Below are positions 13,227 through 13,388 of a stretch of DNA of 13,388 bases, piece by piece. Within the stretch, counting starts at the first letter, position 1; every line of letters begins with the position of its first letter. This stretch comes from an uncultured Prevotella sp. (GTDB lineage: Bacteria > Bacteroidota > Bacteroidia > Bacteroidales > Bacteroidaceae), in the NCBI GenBank assembly GCA_945614335.1, contig CALZAP010000008.1, positions 1 to 13,388 of the forward strand. The letters run 5' to 3'. A model generated the notes under the pieces. That model saw nothing but the letters and a program-made list of their open reading frames with translations. It had not been told where the DNA came from and made no database searches. The position numbers were made by a program, and so were the translations under genes.

Positions 13227-13388
13227 TTAATTATCTTTAATATGTTTTACAGGATTCTCATTTGCCGCCACCCAACTCTGTATTATTGTGGATAACAACG
13301 AGATGAGGAAGCATACGGCACCGGCGGTGAGGTATATCCACGGCGAGAGCGTGATGCGATAACTGAACTGCGAGAGCCAGTCGCTCAT
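13227..13388 (-). CDS. FtsX-like permease paralogue, C-terminal 53 residues only
   Basis: An open frame from the window edge to the TAA at 13227-13229. It covers one membrane segment (about LSPWIYLTAGAVCFLISLLS) and ends in QSWVAANENPVKHIKDN. The complete downstream permease ends in QSWRAANENPIKHIKDN and shares YRIT and PWI before its last membrane segment, so the two are clear paralogues in tandem. The gene precedes the 788-aa permease by 56 bp on the same strand and is probably in the same operon. Most of the gene lies outside this window. Confidence 0.9.
   Translation of the reverse strand: MSDWLSQFSYRITLSPWIYLTAGAVCFLISLLSTIIQSWVAANENPVKHIKDN

Overview
This window looks like chromosomal DNA from a Bacteroidales bacterium, probably Prevotella or a close relative. 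The evidence is Bacteroidetes-type promoters (a TAnnTTTG -7 box with a TTTG-like -33 box), lipoproteins typical of the phylum (an OmpA-like/TPR protein and a DUF4369-thioredoxin protein), a queH-type epoxyqueuosine reductase, and long MacB/FtsX permeases in tandem. The genus is inferred from overall character; no database comparison was possible. All genes except queH lie on the minus strand.

Layout: (1) 1-4134, a three-gene minus-strand run: an OmpA-like/TPR lipoprotein, then a thioredoxin-fold lipoprotein that lacks the CxxC pair, then YifB/ComM (its 3' end is cut by the window edge). Spacers are 21 and 31 bp, and a good Bacteroidetes promoter sits at 4180-4211. (2) 4249-4466, tRNA-Gly(UCC) followed by tRNA-Leu(UAA), separated by a 9-bp stem-loop and preceded by a near-perfect promoter. 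(3) 4549-7914, a probable run pyrE - SRPBCC protein - argH - four-Cys lipoprotein. Each junction carries its own low-complexity repeat. (4) 7995-8834 prmC, and divergent from it 8919-9527 queH. Both are translation/tRNA-related functions, with close-set divergent promoters. (5) 9528-9962, a gene-free 435-bp convergent region filled with TGTCA/TGACA repeats and an ordered 23-bp mosaic tandem array. (6) 9963-13388, an ABC export module: a LolD/MacB-type ATPase interrupted by an in-frame TAG, one full 788-aa FtsX-like permease, and the C-terminal end of a second, paralogous permease running off the window.

How the parts relate: the tRNA genes, prmC (release-factor methylation) and queH (queuosine in tRNA) serve translation. 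pyrE and argH are pyrimidine and arginine biosynthesis genes. The last block is a multi-permease export system with one ATPase. The most unusual signals are the amber codon directly followed by ATG inside the ATPase, the mosaic 5-6-5 bp array at 9760-9850, and the fact that almost every spacer between minus-strand genes after position 5200 holds a different purine-rich tandem or inverted repeat, one relative of which codes for a signal peptide.
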